Part shown: positions 1-9,142 of the stretch, one piece after another
Numbering within the stretch: the first letter of the stretch is position 1
How the letters are laid out: every line of letters starts with the position of its first letter
Position numbers and translations under genes: made by a program
NCBI GenBank assembly: GCA_048013815.1
Contig: CM106586.1
Coordinates: forward strand, 4,092,001-4,156,000
Length of the DNA stretch: 64,000 nt
DNA from: Setoptus koraiensis
Taxonomy: Eukaryota; Arthropoda
Reading direction: 5' to 3'
The notes under the pieces: generated by a model
The model's input: only the letters and a program-made list of their open reading frames with translations
What the model was told of the DNA's origin: nothing
Databases searched by the model: none

Positions 1-185
1 ATATTGAATGGATTAAATACGGATAGAGCTTTCTCTAGTCAACGAGATATACTAATAATAGAGTATCTGTGAGAGAATACAAAATAACGTTCATCTTGGC
101 TTTGTAACAGAATCATATAATTATATACTATCATATAATATCCATATATAAATCATATTATTAATACAATAATCAAGAGATTCAC
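1..185. other. 3' flank of eIF1
   Basis: AT-rich sequence downstream of the eIF1 stop codon (eIF1 is on the minus strand). It presumably holds the eIF1 3' UTR. I see no other coding frame, and no canonical AATAAA that I would commit to. Confidence 0.5.
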
Positions 186-536
186 TCAGAATCCGTGGAC
201 CTTCAACTGGTCTGGTTTGGCAAGATTGATTTTGGTCAAGAATGCACAAATATTATTACGTTGATCTCCCTGCAATTGAATGACTTCGCCGTACTCGGGG
301 TGTTCCACAACTGTCCCGTTGCAAGCAAATTCTTTTTTGCATGCCTTGACAATTTTCTTCTTATCGTAATCGTCACTGATGCCCTGTACGGTGGTCAAAG
401 TTTTACGTCCGCTTCTCTGTTGTATCCTAATATGAATTAAACCGTCCTGTATGCCCTGGTCGTCGGCCTTGTTAGCATCTGCAAATGGGTCATACTTTTT
501 TAAATTTTGAATGCTACCGCCTTCTGGCTCTTTCAT
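186..536 (-). CDS. eIF1: Translation initiation factor eIF1 (SUI1 family)
   Basis: Complete intronless frame of 116 residues, close to the 113 of human eIF1. eIF1 binds the 40S subunit near the P site, keeps the scanning complex open and enforces AUG selection. The sequence shows the family's variable N-terminal tail with a DPFADA motif, then the SUI1 fold. Landmarks are IHIRIQQRSGRKTLTTVQG (the conserved basic loop region), the KK-x-KAKK-like helix KKIVKACKKEFACNG, the EHPEYGEVIQLQGDQR strand and a C-terminal VHGF. The ATG is at 534-536 and the stop at 186-188. The gene diverges from YTHDF. Its start codon lies only about 18 bp from the end of the large inverted repeat at 555-3372, so its leader and promoter must involve that repeat. 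Identity is near certain from the sequence; the promoter statement is inference. Confidence 0.96.
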   Translation of the reverse strand: MKEPEGGSIQNLKKYDPFADANKADDQGIQDGLIHIRIQQRSGRKTLTTVQGISDDYDKKKIVKACKKEFACNGTVVEHPEYGEVIQLQGDQRNNICAFLTKINLAKPDQLKVHGF

Positions 537-554
537 GTTTTTTTGGTGATGTAA

Positions 555-1230
555 TTAATTATTATAATTAATAATCAATTATAACAATAGCAGTTATGAG
601 TAATAATAATAAAGATGATCGTGGTGCTTCTAGTGCTAGTGCTAGTGGTGATGGTGGTAGTAATCGCTACAGCACTCTAATAATGACGAAAAAGATAATA
701 AATGTGATAGTAATAATAGTGATAATAATAATAATAATAGTAATAGTAATAATAGTAGTAATAATATATACTATCAAGACCTGATTTGCTTGACGATAAT
801 AAATATAAATTGTATACGTTGTATATATGTTATTGTTGTGTGTATCATGGTTACTTCTCTCTCTCTCTCTCCCTCTTTCTCTCTCTCGCTCTTTTTCCCT
901 CTTTCTCTCTCTACAGTGTGACAGCCATTCAGTGTCCGAAATGTCGATGTGAAAAAAATCCGCTAGGCGCGCTGTTGACTCTGCAAACGCACAACGAAGC
1001 CAGCAGTGTTTTGTTAAATGTTTCTCTTTCTTGATTTCGTGTTATAGCGGGAATAGAGACCAGTAGAAAGAGTAGGCGCGGTTCTTTGACGCGATGCGAG
1101 CATTGCTTGTTGTGCGGTTCGCTATTCTACACCAAGAGCTGTGCTTCTTTTGCAATTCATCGGGAAAGCATAGCAGCGCCGCCCTTGCGGAGTTCTTCGC
1201 GTTAATGTTTAGAACACTGTGGAGTGGGCA
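555..1230 (+). repeat. Left arm of a 2.8-kb inverted repeat
   Basis: About 0.68 kb that reappears as reverse complement at 2684-3372. By eye the arms differ at only a few positions: the length of the CT/GA tract, a 3-bp ATT indel near the tip and isolated substitutions (for example around 661 and 1170). The outer tip starts at a TTAA (555-558) and the mirror tip ends at a TTAA (3369-3372), with no similarity beyond. The arm carries an ATT/AAT-rich microsatellite (about 700-770), a CT/GAGA tract (856-913) and a GC-richer inner part. It starts 18 bp upstream of the eIF1 ATG. Small reading frames in it have no recognisable product. Confidence 0.93.
856..913 (+). repeat. CT/GA tract in the left arm (possible GAGA element)
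   Basis: A polypyrimidine run of CT dinucleotides with CCCTCTTT interruptions, ending in CTACAG. The mirror copy at 3001-3074 is longer by several GA units. GAGA repeats are known promoter-proximal binding sites of GAGA factor in insects. Here that role is only suggested by position upstream of two divergent genes. Confidence 0.6.
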
Positions 1231-1264
1231 TATAGTGGCTGGTATGCGCATGTGGCCGCTTAGG

Positions 1265-1305
1265 GTCGTACTAATCTTGTGTACCCTAAAAGATTAGGGT
1301 ACGAC
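1265..1305. repeat. Imperfect hairpin at the core edge
   Basis: The left half (1265-1278) and right half (1290-1305) are complementary except for a 2-bp indel, with about 11 bp between. It sits 35 bp inside the left arm of the large inverted repeat. Confidence 0.65.
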
Positions 1306-1345
1306 TTTAGTGCGGCTAGTTTCTCAAATAGCACTAACCGCTGAC

Positions 1346-1677
1346 TTGGATCGGTACGGCCTTTTGGCGGATTTTTCAAAACGGTCAATAATTTTTCGAT
1401 CGAAACAATCGAAAATAAGCGGCAATTTCGCAAGTACCAACAATCAAAAGAATGTTCAGGTAATAGCGGTGGTTCTTTGTTAATCAAATTTTCATCATTG
1501 CCGGTGATTTCCTCATTGAAAAACGAAGCCTATAAATTGATATTAGAAGACACTTCATTGACGGTCGAAATTTACCCTTCAACTACTATGAAAAGCGATT
1601 TCCCCACCATCATAGCTGATTTTGCGAAGGTTTCGATCTTCACAAAAACGGGCTTGCACAAACCATCTGATTGATTG
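1346..1677 (+). other. Open stretch of ~110 codons without ATG start, unidentified
   Basis: This frame is open after a TGA near 1340 and ends at a TGA about 1672-1677. Its composition is mixed rather than repetitive and includes KRQFRKYQQSKECSGNSGG and SLTVEIYPSTTMKSDFP. I recognise no family. It has no in-frame ATG near its beginning, so it would need an upstream exon or be a relic of a mobile-element gene. It may also be chance. Confidence 0.25.
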
Positions 1678-2161
1678 CAGAGAAAATCTAGCTAAAATTG
1701 ATCCAACCCATCCACTCAAACTGCCGTTTCAGCCGCAAAAATTGGGCTCGAGAATGCACAGTTCAGACCAGAGCCTAGTGCAGCGGTTTTAGGGCGGCTC
1801 TTGGGGTTTGTTCGACTGTGAGAATCAAAAAAGTGCGAGTTGTGAATAATATTGTGCCTACAGTTCTACATGCGAATACTATAGCGGCTATAGTATAGCC
1901 GGCACATCTCTCCGTCTCTCTCTCTCTCTGCCTGTTTCCCTTCACTCATTTATTTATATAGGTGCAACTCATGGATATTAACGGGTATTTTGCGGATATT
2001 CACAGATCATCCGTCACATATTTTTTCGAGGGTTGGGGTCGGGTTTTACCCTAAATTTCCTTCCAAACGGGTCGGGTATCCGTCAAGAATGTCCGTGCCC
2101 ACCTCTAGTCGGTAGCCGTCAGTTCATTCGTTCGCTCACGCATTCGACGACACAACGTGTC

Positions 2162-2166
2162 ACACA

Positions 2167-2205
<39 letters not shown>
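2162..2205 (+). repeat. CA dinucleotide microsatellite
   Basis: About 22 CA units with one early AA interruption, inside the core of the large inverted repeat. Confidence 0.95.
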
Positions 2206-2208
<3 letters not shown>

Positions 2209-2318
2209 TCTAAAATTCACACAAGCACTGCATACTGACACTGCTTGAAGCGGTTGACGAACGTGTATGTGTGTTTCTCTGTGTGAGTGATAGCATCAGA
2301 GATCAGACAGGATGGAAA

Positions 2319-2610
2319 TATAGGGTGTACCAAATTATCGATCAGGCTATAAAACACACTGTGCTGCACACGAGCACAGGATTCTTCACTATATCCTCCA
2401 TGTGCGGCCTGTACCAGCGCTAATAATGCTTTGTGCGTGCATCTACCAGGCAGGAGTTATAAGCTTCTGCAATTGAATTCATTTACTGGTGGCTGTGCTG
2501 AAGCTTAAACTGTGCATCGGGAGCATTCGGCGTTTATTTTAAAATATGAACTGACGAACATACACACAATAATCAATGCTAGTTGGCAGTTCTGTTTGAT
2601 ACACCCTATA
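2319..2610. mobile_element. Small element with 16-bp terminal inverted repeats (MITE-like)
   Basis: The left end reads TATAGGGTGTACCAAA (2319-2334) and the right end TTTGATACACCCTATA (2595-2610). They are mirror images with one mismatch and are flanked by TA dinucleotides, as in Tc1/mariner-type non-autonomous elements, which duplicate a TA target. The ~290-bp interior has no coding potential for a transposase. It is nested inside the core of the larger inverted repeat. The structural call comes from the termini; the superfamily is inference. Confidence 0.55.
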
Positions 2611-2683
2611 TAAATACATGAGTGAAGAGTAAGAGGTAGAGAGAGAGAGAGAAAGAGAGATATAGAAAGAGAGATGCACTGTG

Positions 2684-3038
2684 TGCCCACTCCACAGTGT
2701 TCTAAACATTAACGCGGAGAACTCCGCGAGGGCGGCGCTGCTACGCTTTCCCGATGAATTGCAAAAGAAGCACAGCTCTTGGTGTAGAATAGCGAACCGC
2801 ACAACAAGCAATGCTCGCATCGCGTCAAAGAACCGCGCCTACTCTTTCTACTGGTCTCTATTCCCGCTATAACACGAAATCAAGAAAGAGAAACATTTAA
2901 CAAAACACTGCTGGCTTCGTTGTGCGTTTGCAGAGTCAACAGCGCGCCTAGCGGATTTTTTTCACATCGACATTTCGGACACTGAATGGCTGTCACACTG
3001 TAGAGAGAGAAAGAGGGAAAAAGAGCGAGAGAGAGAAA

Positions 3039-3077
<39 letters not shown>

Positions 3078-3372
3078 AACCATGATACACACAACAATAA
3101 CATATATACAACGTATACAATTTATATTTATTATCGTCAAGCAAATCAGGTCTTGATAGTATATATTATTACTACTATTATTACTATTACTATTATTATT
3201 ATTATTATCACTATTATTACTATCACATTTATTATCTTTTTCGTCATTATTAGAGTGCTGTAGCGAATACTACCACCATCACCACTAGCACTAGCACTAG
3301 AAGCACCACGATCATCTTTATTATTATTACTCATAACTGCTATTGTTATAATTGATTATTAATTATAATTAA
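2684..3372 (-). repeat. Right arm of the 2.8-kb inverted repeat
   Basis: Mirror copy of 555-1230. It ends at TTAA, 10 bp before the YTHDF ATG. Its GA tract (3001-3074) is expanded relative to the left arm. Read towards YTHDF, this arm has the same sequence that eIF1 sees upstream of its own start, so both genes share one upstream sequence in mirror orientation. Confidence 0.93.
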
Positions 3373-3382
3373 CAAGTTAGTC

Positions 3383-6300
3383 ATGAAAGATGACCCATCC
3401 TCCTACGACGCCCAATCGTCGTGGACCTCACGGACTTCGCATGCACAAAATGTCTATAATAATTCTAGTGCAGTACAATCATCAAGCAATGCTCGGGCTG
3501 GTCCCCCTCCATCTTCTTCGGCTGCCGCCGCTAATCTAGCTGGACAATATCATCAAATGCAATCTGCCGCAGCGGCAGCTCATAACTATTATCAATCACA
3601 TCTTTATTCTGCTTATCAGGGGCACCCTCCGGATCATCATGCTGCTGTCGCCGCTGCTGTTGCCGCCCAACATGCTCATCAACAATCCAACCCCCAAGCT
3701 ACAGCTACTTTGAATCACGGACCAGCAGGCTGGTCACCAAGTGGTGCACCTCCCCAACCTCATCATGCTGTTGTTACAGACCCCGCACTTGCATACATGG
3801 CTTATCAAAATCACACTACTACTGTCGCCGATCATCATCATCATCGCAACTCTAATGGACCTATGTCGGCGCAATCTTTATCCTCAGGCACAGGGCCTCA
3901 TGCTCCGCCACAGGCTTCGACTTATCCTGTAGATGCTATGTACAGCCAATCGGCAGCCGCTGCGTATGGTTATAATAATTACAATGCCTATTTTCAGCCG
4001 CCTAACAGCGGTCCACATAATCAAGCAGGTCACCCAAATCCGGCTGATGTTGCAACTCATCAATACTGGAATCACTCACAGTCGATAGCACAACAGCGGA
4101 CTGCTCACACTCAAGCGGTGGCCGTGTCAGCTACTGGGGCGACTGTTCAGCAAAGGCCATCCTTGAATAGCGAACAGGCTGCTAATTACTTGCATGACCC
4201 TCGAATGTATTACGGTAGGCCAGCAACAGGGTATCCTCACCAAAGCTTGCAAGCTTTTGGCCAGGCGCAGCATACTCAGCCTCAGCAGCAGCAAACCCAG
4301 CAATCTGAAATTATGCACCACCAAATATCCGCAATGTCGCAGCATCAGATGCAGCAGCACCAACAACAGCAGCAATTGCAGCAACAGCATCAAGTTGCAC
4401 AGGAGCACCAACAAATTCAGCAGCACCAACAACAGCACCAGACTCATCAGCAACATCAGCAACAACATCAACAACATCAGCAACAACATCAGCACCAACA
4501 ACAACAACAGCATCATCATCAGCGGCAGCAGCAACAGCAAATACAATTGCAATTGCACCAACAACAGAAACAACAAGAACAAGAGCAGCAGCAACAGGAG
4601 CAACACAAACACCAAGAGCAACACAAACACCAAGAGCAGCAAAAGCAACAAGAGCAACAGAAACAGCAAGAGCAACAGAATCAGCACGAACAACAGAAAC
4701 AGCAAGAGCAACAGAAACAGCAAGAGCAACAAAAACAAGAGCAACAGAAACAACAAGAGCAACAAAAACAACAGGAGCAACAAAAGCATCAGGAGCAACA
4801 GAAACAGCAAGATCAGCAGAAACAGTTACATCAACAAAAGGAGCAATTGAAACAACAACAAGATCAGCTGAAGCAACAACAAGTGCTCCAACAGCTGACC
4901 CAGCCTACAAGACCGAATTCTCAACAATCAGTGAAACTAGCTCAGAAGTTGCCTCAACTATCAGATCAGGATAATTCTAATAAAGATATAAGACAAAAAT
5001 CCCATGGGTCTACGCAACCTCAGTCTTTTGCTCCGACAATCGATGTCGTTCAGCAATCCCAACAAGATATCAAAAGTGTACCTAGGGTTGATGATCAAGA
5101 GGCAAATAAGGGCAGTAAAATGGATACAAGTATTTCCGCTCCAGGCACTAATGCAACCAAGCAAATACGTGAGATATCTTCGAATAGATCAAATGAACCA
5201 ACTCTAGACGGTCCAAATGTCGAGTTGCGTGAAGACGAGATTTCGCAACCTCAGTCTCTGCCAGCTAGATTGTCTAGCCCCCATCAAGCAACCAGACCGG
5301 TGCGTCAAGAAATCAATAGAAATCCTCCTCAACAATCTCATCAGCCGACTTTTTCTAGAAATCGAAACCATGTCAATGCTCAGGGAAGCATATTGGGCCC
5401 TATTGCTGGTAATACCAACTCTAATAGCCTTAGTAGCCCCAACAATTCGAAAGAGAGAGGAGCGAATAGGCCGTATGAGTCGACGTCATTCAATCGTCAG
5501 CAAACGCAGCCTGAGCCATATAACTCCAACAAACAGGACAAAAATTCTGTCATGGCCACTAAAACTGACATCTCATCCAACCTTAGTTCCATGAATATAA
5601 GCGTACCGCGCAAGACAACTTGGGCTTCAATAGCTGGTCAGCCTGCCAAAATGGCGCAGCCGAAGTCTTTGAAATCTAAAATAGCTGCTTCTAACTCAGT
5701 GCTTTCATCTGCAAAACATTTGGCCGCTGCTGCCATCGATTCGGTAGGACTCGACTCTAAAAATGGAATCAACCCAGCTATCAAGAATAGCGTCACCGCC
5801 GCAACAACTGTATCACGTCCATCTCTTCCACCGGTTGTGATGAATACAACTGTTGTCGTAAATAAAGAGACTGAAGCGGGGTCTTTGGGACCTTATGCAG
5901 ATTCTGTTGCGTCCAACATTTCTTGGCCAGCTGTGTCTGCGTCTATGGAGCAATCACAGAACTCATCACAGTCATCTGCTCAGTTCAATGCCTCAATCAG
6001 AAACGCTGCTTTTGGGCCGAACACAAGAAAAACGCCACCCACAACAGCTTCGGTAGTTGCTGGAAATTCCGGCTCTTATAACGCAACGATCAATTCAGCA
6101 ATTGGTACTACATCAAGCCAATTGAGAGGCTCCGACAATAACAAAGAGCTTGTTAAACGGAACAAAAATAGTGAACCTAGTAGCTACCACGATTTTCGTC
6201 GTGAGCAATCTGGTCCGAGAGATTTCTCTAGGAGTGATGATCGAACTTACAAAATCCTTCCGCATCGTGATCGTCAAACTAGGACTGACGCGGGTGATGG

Positions 6301-7789
6301 CCTACGTGATAGCATTTCTTCTGGAAAGAGTGGTGATTCCGGCCCCCTCCAAAGTCATGGAGTTAATAGACGCGATTCTGCTGAGGGACAAAGTGAAGTT
6401 GGGGACTCTTTACCCAAAACAAATGTAGGTGATTCGCGGCGGCTCGACGTGCGCGATTTGCGTGAACTAAAACAAACCAGTGAACTTGAGAGGCCATCTA
6501 TTAGTATTCAAAATCGTAATGATGATAGGTCCAAAGATATGGAATATATTGAGCCACGTGACTTCAGAAATCTCAGAACTGGCCCAAGGGATCACAATGA
6601 TAATCATGGGACAACTCTAAAATCTGGTTCTTACAACAAGTCTGTCACAAGTGATAGAGATTGGGATGGTGAAGGAAGGGATCAACATCATTATAGAGAA
6701 CCAAGAAGGGATGTACGCAATGATTACAATGCACCTCGCGACTTCAGATCTGGACCCGTGCGAAGTATTCAGTATCGTGACGATCAACATCACGATAGGG
6801 ATTACCCTAGCAATCGAATAAATTCTGATAGAAACAATGATGGTTACAATAACTCTAGGCACCCAAATAATAGAGTAGATCAAAAGAGAGACTACCATAC
6901 GTCTTCACACCACAATAGAAATGATTCATCGTTACCCGCAGGAGGGCCTCAGAATCATCACTACAACAGCGTGAGAGACGGGATTAGCGCGAGTAGCAAA
7001 TTACCACCAGCTATACTGTCATCTTACCCTCATTTGAATCCGATCAATTTCAATCCAGTGGAACTTGATCTCAATCCGAAGAACGCTAGATATTTCATCA
7101 TTAAATCTTACAGCGAAGATGATATACATCGATCTATCAAATATTCTATTTGGTGCTCAACCGAACGCGGCAATGAGCGTCTCGATGACGCCTATCGTGA
7201 GCAAAAAGCCAAGGCTGGTTCTGTTTTTTTGTACTTTTCTGTTAATGGTTCTGGACATTTCTGTGGTATGGCAAGAATGATGTCACCTGTAGATTTTAAT
7301 TCTTCTTCTGGTGTATGGGCACAAAGTAAATGGAAGGGAGAATTCAAAGTTAACTGGATATTCATTAAGGATGTTCCAAACAGTCAATTGCGTCACATAA
7401 AATTAGAGAATAATGAAAACAAACCAGTCACAAATTCCCGTGACACCCAAGAGGTTCCTAGTGAGAAAGGCAAAGCTGTTATGAAGATAATTCACCAATA
7501 TCAGCATTCGACATCTATTTTTGATGATTTTCCACATTATGAAAAACGCCAAGAAGTAGAAAGCTTGAGGAAAGCTGCACCTCAGCAGTCCATAAGTTCT
7601 TTGGCAACAACGAAGCCTCCCCCTCTCGTCATTTCATCATCAAATGTTGGTCAACAAAAGAATAACATGCATATTTCTAAAAGTAGTAACCCTATATCTT
7701 ATACAAGGGATTCTTCATTATCTCATAGAGATTCTATCATTTCAAGAGAGCGATCGAGTGGCAATTGGAATTCGTCCAGTAGGTATTAA
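3383..7789 (+). CDS. Ythdf: YTH-domain m6A reader, YTHDF family
   Basis: A single 1468-residue frame without visible introns. The C-terminal YTH domain is at about 1230-1395. YTHDF proteins bind N6-methyladenosine in cytoplasmic mRNA and steer it to decay, translation or condensates. The aromatic cage is intact: W1257 in YSIWCST, W1312 in GVWAQ and W1317 in [16 protein letters not shown] and the GHFCGMARM core are also present. The N-terminal two thirds are low complexity: Ala/His/Tyr/Pro-rich (1-300), a Gln-rich block with QQKQQEQ-type repeats (about 300-510), Ser/Asn-rich sequence, then Arg/Asp/Tyr-rich sequence (about 930-1210). Human and fly relatives are roughly 560-700 residues, so the disordered part is greatly enlarged. 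The ATG used is the first in the frame and lies 10 bp from the inverted repeat. The fold assignment is certain; the effect of the Q-rich expansion is inference. Confidence 0.96.
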   Translation: MKDDPSSYDAQSSWTSRTSHAQNVYNNSSAVQSSSNARAGPPPSSSAAAANLAGQYHQMQSAAAAAHNYYQSHLYSAYQGHPPDHHAAVAAAVAAQHAHQQSNPQATATLNHGPAGWSPSGAPPQPHHAVVTDPALAYMAYQNHTTTVADHHHHRNSNGPMSAQSLSSGTGPHAPPQASTYPVDAMYSQSAAAAYGYNNYNAYFQPPNSGPHNQAGHPNPADVATHQYWNHSQSIAQQRTAHTQAVAVSATGATVQQRPSLNSEQAANYLHDPRMYYGRPATGYPHQSLQAFGQAQHTQPQQQQTQQSEIMHHQISAMSQHQMQQHQQQQQLQQQHQVAQEHQQIQQHQQQHQTHQQHQQQHQQHQQQHQHQQQQQHHHQRQQQQQIQLQLHQQQKQQEQEQQQQEQHKHQEQHKHQEQQKQQEQQKQQEQQNQHEQQKQQEQQKQQEQQKQEQQKQQEQQKQQEQQKHQEQQKQQDQQKQLHQQKEQLKQQQDQLKQQQVLQQLTQPTRPNSQQSVKLAQKLPQLSDQDNSNKDIRQKSHGSTQPQSFAPTIDVVQQSQQDIKSVPRVDDQEANKGSKMDTSISAPGTNATKQIREISSNRSNEPTLDGPNVELREDEISQPQSLPARLSSPHQATRPVRQEINRNPPQQSHQPTFSRNRNHVNAQGSILGPIAGNTNSNSLSSPNNSKERGANRPYESTSFNRQQTQPEPYNSNKQDKNSVMATKTDISSNLSSMNISVPRKTTWASIAGQPAKMAQPKSLKSKIAASNSVLSSAKHLAAAAIDSVGLDSKNGINPAIKNSVTAATTVSRPSLPPVVMNTTVVVNKETEAGSLGPYADSVASNISWPAVSASMEQSQNSSQSSAQFNASIRNAAFGPNTRKTPPTTASVVAGNSGSYNATINSAIGTTSSQLRGSDNNKELVKRNKNSEPSSYHDFRREQSGPRDFSRSDDRTYKILPHRDRQTRTDAGDGLRDSISSGKSGDSGPLQSHGVNRRDSAEGQSEVGDSLPKTNVGDSRRLDVRDLRELKQTSELERPSISIQNRNDDRSKDMEYIEPRDFRNLRTGPRDHNDNHGTTLKSGSYNKSVTSDRDWDGEGRDQHHYREPRRDVRNDYNAPRDFRSGPVRSIQYRDDQHHDRDYPSNRINSDRNNDGYNNSRHPNNRVDQKRDYHTSSHHNRNDSSLPAGGPQNHHYNSVRDGISASSKLPPAILSSYPHLNPINFNPVELDLNPKNARYFIIKSYSEDDIHRSIKYSIWCSTERGNERLDDAYREQKAKAGSVFLYFSVNGSGHFCGMARMMSPVDFNSSSGVWAQSKWKGEFKVNWIFIKDVPNSQLRHIKLENNENKPVTNSRDTQEVPSEKGKAVMKIIHQYQHSTSIFDDFPHYEKRQEVESLRKAAPQQSISSLATTKPPPLVISSSNVGQQKNNMHISKSSNPISYTRDSSLSHRDSIISRERSSGNWNSSSRY
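4270..4905 (+). repeat. CAA/CAG-rich coding repeat (polyglutamine-like block of YTHDF)
   Basis: About 200 codons dominated by CAA and CAG, interspersed with CAT/CAC, GAG and AAA. It begins Q/H-rich and changes into QQKQQEQ-like units. Mixed CAA/CAG use suggests the tract is stabilised against slippage. The opposite strand reads as an artefactual leucine-rich frame. Confidence 0.92.
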
Positions 7790-7855
7790 GATTTTAAGTA
7801 AAGAAAAAAGTATTATAGTAATAATTTATGATCCAAATATTATAAATTTATCATA

Positions 7856-7861
7856 AATAAA
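7856..7861 (+). terminator. Polyadenylation signal of YTHDF (AATAAA)
   Basis: Canonical hexamer 67 bp downstream of the stop codon, followed by an A-rich stretch. Confidence 0.6.
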
Positions 7862-8052
7862 AAAAAACTTACACATTTTTCAAGAGGCAATCATTGCAAT
7901 GAATATATTATTATTTATCTAAAATCATCTACAACGAGGTCCTACTGCAGATCATAATAAACTCATGAATATACACTTAAGTGTATGTATATATATAATG
8001 ATAATTCAACGTCTATATCAGGATGGACTGCAAAGCTTTGTCCGTAACATAT

Positions 8053-8058
8053 TTTATT
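8053..8058 (-). terminator. Polyadenylation signal of CDK7 (AATAAA on minus)
   Basis: TTTATT on the plus strand, about 74 bp beyond the CDK7 stop in the direction of transcription. Confidence 0.55.
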
Positions 8059-8131
8059 AGAATCTAACTAAAGACATGGATCATAAATGTACAAATTCTC
8101 GTGTGCGGAAATTTATCTACGAGATAAATAC

Positions 8132-9142
8132 TCAAGCAAAGTTTAATCGTTTTGCCACAGGTCCAACGGGGTCCGGATGAGGCCTTTTTGATGCAGTGGA
8201 TCTCTTTTCTATTTCGTCTTTGATTTCTTTAGGTAATGGTAATGACTCTGGGGGTGTTGGATATGGTTTATTGATGAAGTATGGCATTTTCAAAGCCTTT
8301 GTACAATCGCATCTATTCAATGGATATAACATAAGCATACTAGTCAGAAGATCGATAGCATCTTCGCCTATTGCCGTGAAAATTTCTCTGAGAGGTATTC
8401 CATTTTGAGGCATCCGAAATGCTACGTAATCGGGAAGATGTTTGACGCCTGGCCAGTTGGTATCATTTGGAGTTCCTAAGACTGACATGATCTTCTCTAA
8501 TTGCTCTAAATCTGACTCACCTGGCAAAAACGGTGCCCTGAGAAATAGTTCGGCTAGAATACAACCTACAGCCCAAATGTCCACTCCAGTGCCATACATT
8601 CTGGCACCGAACAACAGTTCTGGTGCACGATACCATCTAGTTACAACCTGATGAGTGTATATCCGTGTTGGTGATCCGAATGAGCGCGCAAGACCGAAAT
8701 CGGCAATTTTAAGAATATTATTACTATTAAGCAGTAAATTGTTTGGTTTGAGATCACGATGCAATATCCAATTGAGATGTAAGTATTCTAAGCCTTTTAG
8801 AGTCATTAATATATAAGACTTAATATGAGCTGGAGTGAGAACAATACTGTTGTCTCTGATTATAACCTCTAGATCTGTCTCCATGAATTCGAACACTAGA
8901 GATACACTAGACCTATGTCCATAGACGTCTAGTAAGGCTATGATATTTTCATGGCTGAGCTCCTGTAGTAGTTTGACCTCTCTCAAGGCAGTTCTATTGA
9001 CACCATCACGTGCTTCGTGCCGAGTGCCTAACTTGATCTTCTTTATTGCAACCAGGCTATCCGTTTCGGTATCCCTAGCTTTGTATACCCTAGCAAACTG
9101 ACCCTCCCCAATATATCCATCTTTGGCGTACCTAGAAGACAT
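8132..9142 (-). CDS. Cdk7: Cyclin-dependent kinase 7 (CDK-activating kinase / TFIIH)
   Basis: Intronless, 336 residues (human CDK7 has 346). With cyclin H and MAT1, CDK7 forms the CAK. It phosphorylates CDK T-loops and, within TFIIH, the RNA polymerase II C-terminal domain. Visible landmarks are the glycine loop GEGQFARVY (12-20), K34, the CDK7-specific NRTALRE helix (49-55), HRDLKPNN (128-135), DFG (148-150) and a T-loop with both regulatory sites (S157 in GSP, T163 in YTHQ). [19 protein letters not shown] follows, and the tail is basic with AKRLNF. The start is the ATG at 9140-9142. The frame runs about 48 codons further upstream but contains no ATG there. It converges on YTHDF. Subfamily assignment is firm because the [20 protein letters not shown] segment is diagnostic. 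Confidence 0.96.
   Translation of the reverse strand: MSSRYAKDGYIGEGQFARVYKARDTETDSLVAIKKIKLGTRHEARDGVNRTALREVKLLQELSHENIIALLDVYGHRSSVSLVFEFMETDLEVIIRDNSIVLTPAHIKSYILMTLKGLEYLHLNWILHRDLKPNNLLLNSNNILKIADFGLARSFGSPTRIYTHQVVTRWYRAPELLFGARMYGTGVDIWAVGCILAELFLRAPFLPGESDLEQLEKIMSVLGTPNDTNWPGVKHLPDYVAFRMPQNGIPLREIFTAIGEDAIDLLTSMLMLYPLNRCDCTKALKMPYFINKPYPTPPESLPLPKEIKDEIEKRSTASKRPHPDPVGPVAKRLNFA

Larger units (their letters stand above)
1231..2683. other. Unique core between the inverted-repeat arms
   Basis: About 1.45 kb not shared with the arms. It contains an imperfect hairpin (1265-1305), an open stretch without ATG (1346-1677), a CA microsatellite (2162-2205) and a small element with terminal inverted repeats (2319-2610). 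I see no transposase motif (no DDE-like or GIY-YIG-like signature) and no complete gene. The core might be the body of a non-autonomous foldback element or the original intergenic DNA between two duplicated arms. Confidence 0.55.
7790..8131. other. Convergent intergenic region between YTHDF and CDK7
   Basis: 342 bp of AT-rich sequence holding the 3' UTRs of both genes. An AATAAA lies at 7856-7861, 67 bp after the YTHDF stop. A minus-strand AATAAA (plus-strand TTTATT, 8053-8058) lies about 74 bp after the CDK7 stop. Confidence 0.75.

Noticed and set aside
596-784. Small Ile/Val-rich frame (and its mirror at 3146-3334) as a membrane micropeptide
   Set aside because: The hydrophobic part comes from an AAT/AGT microsatellite. 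The two copies exist only because of the inverted repeat and vary with repeat length.
1042-1251. Frame repeated at 2681-2872 inside both arms, considered as a conserved peptide
   Set aside because: Duplication of the arm fully explains the match. The left copy differs by substitutions that change residues, and no family is recognised.
4127-4810. Minus-strand 227-codon leucine-rich frame
   Set aside because: It is the complement of the CAA/CAG repeat of YTHDF; poly-Leu arises automatically and there is no start context or domain.
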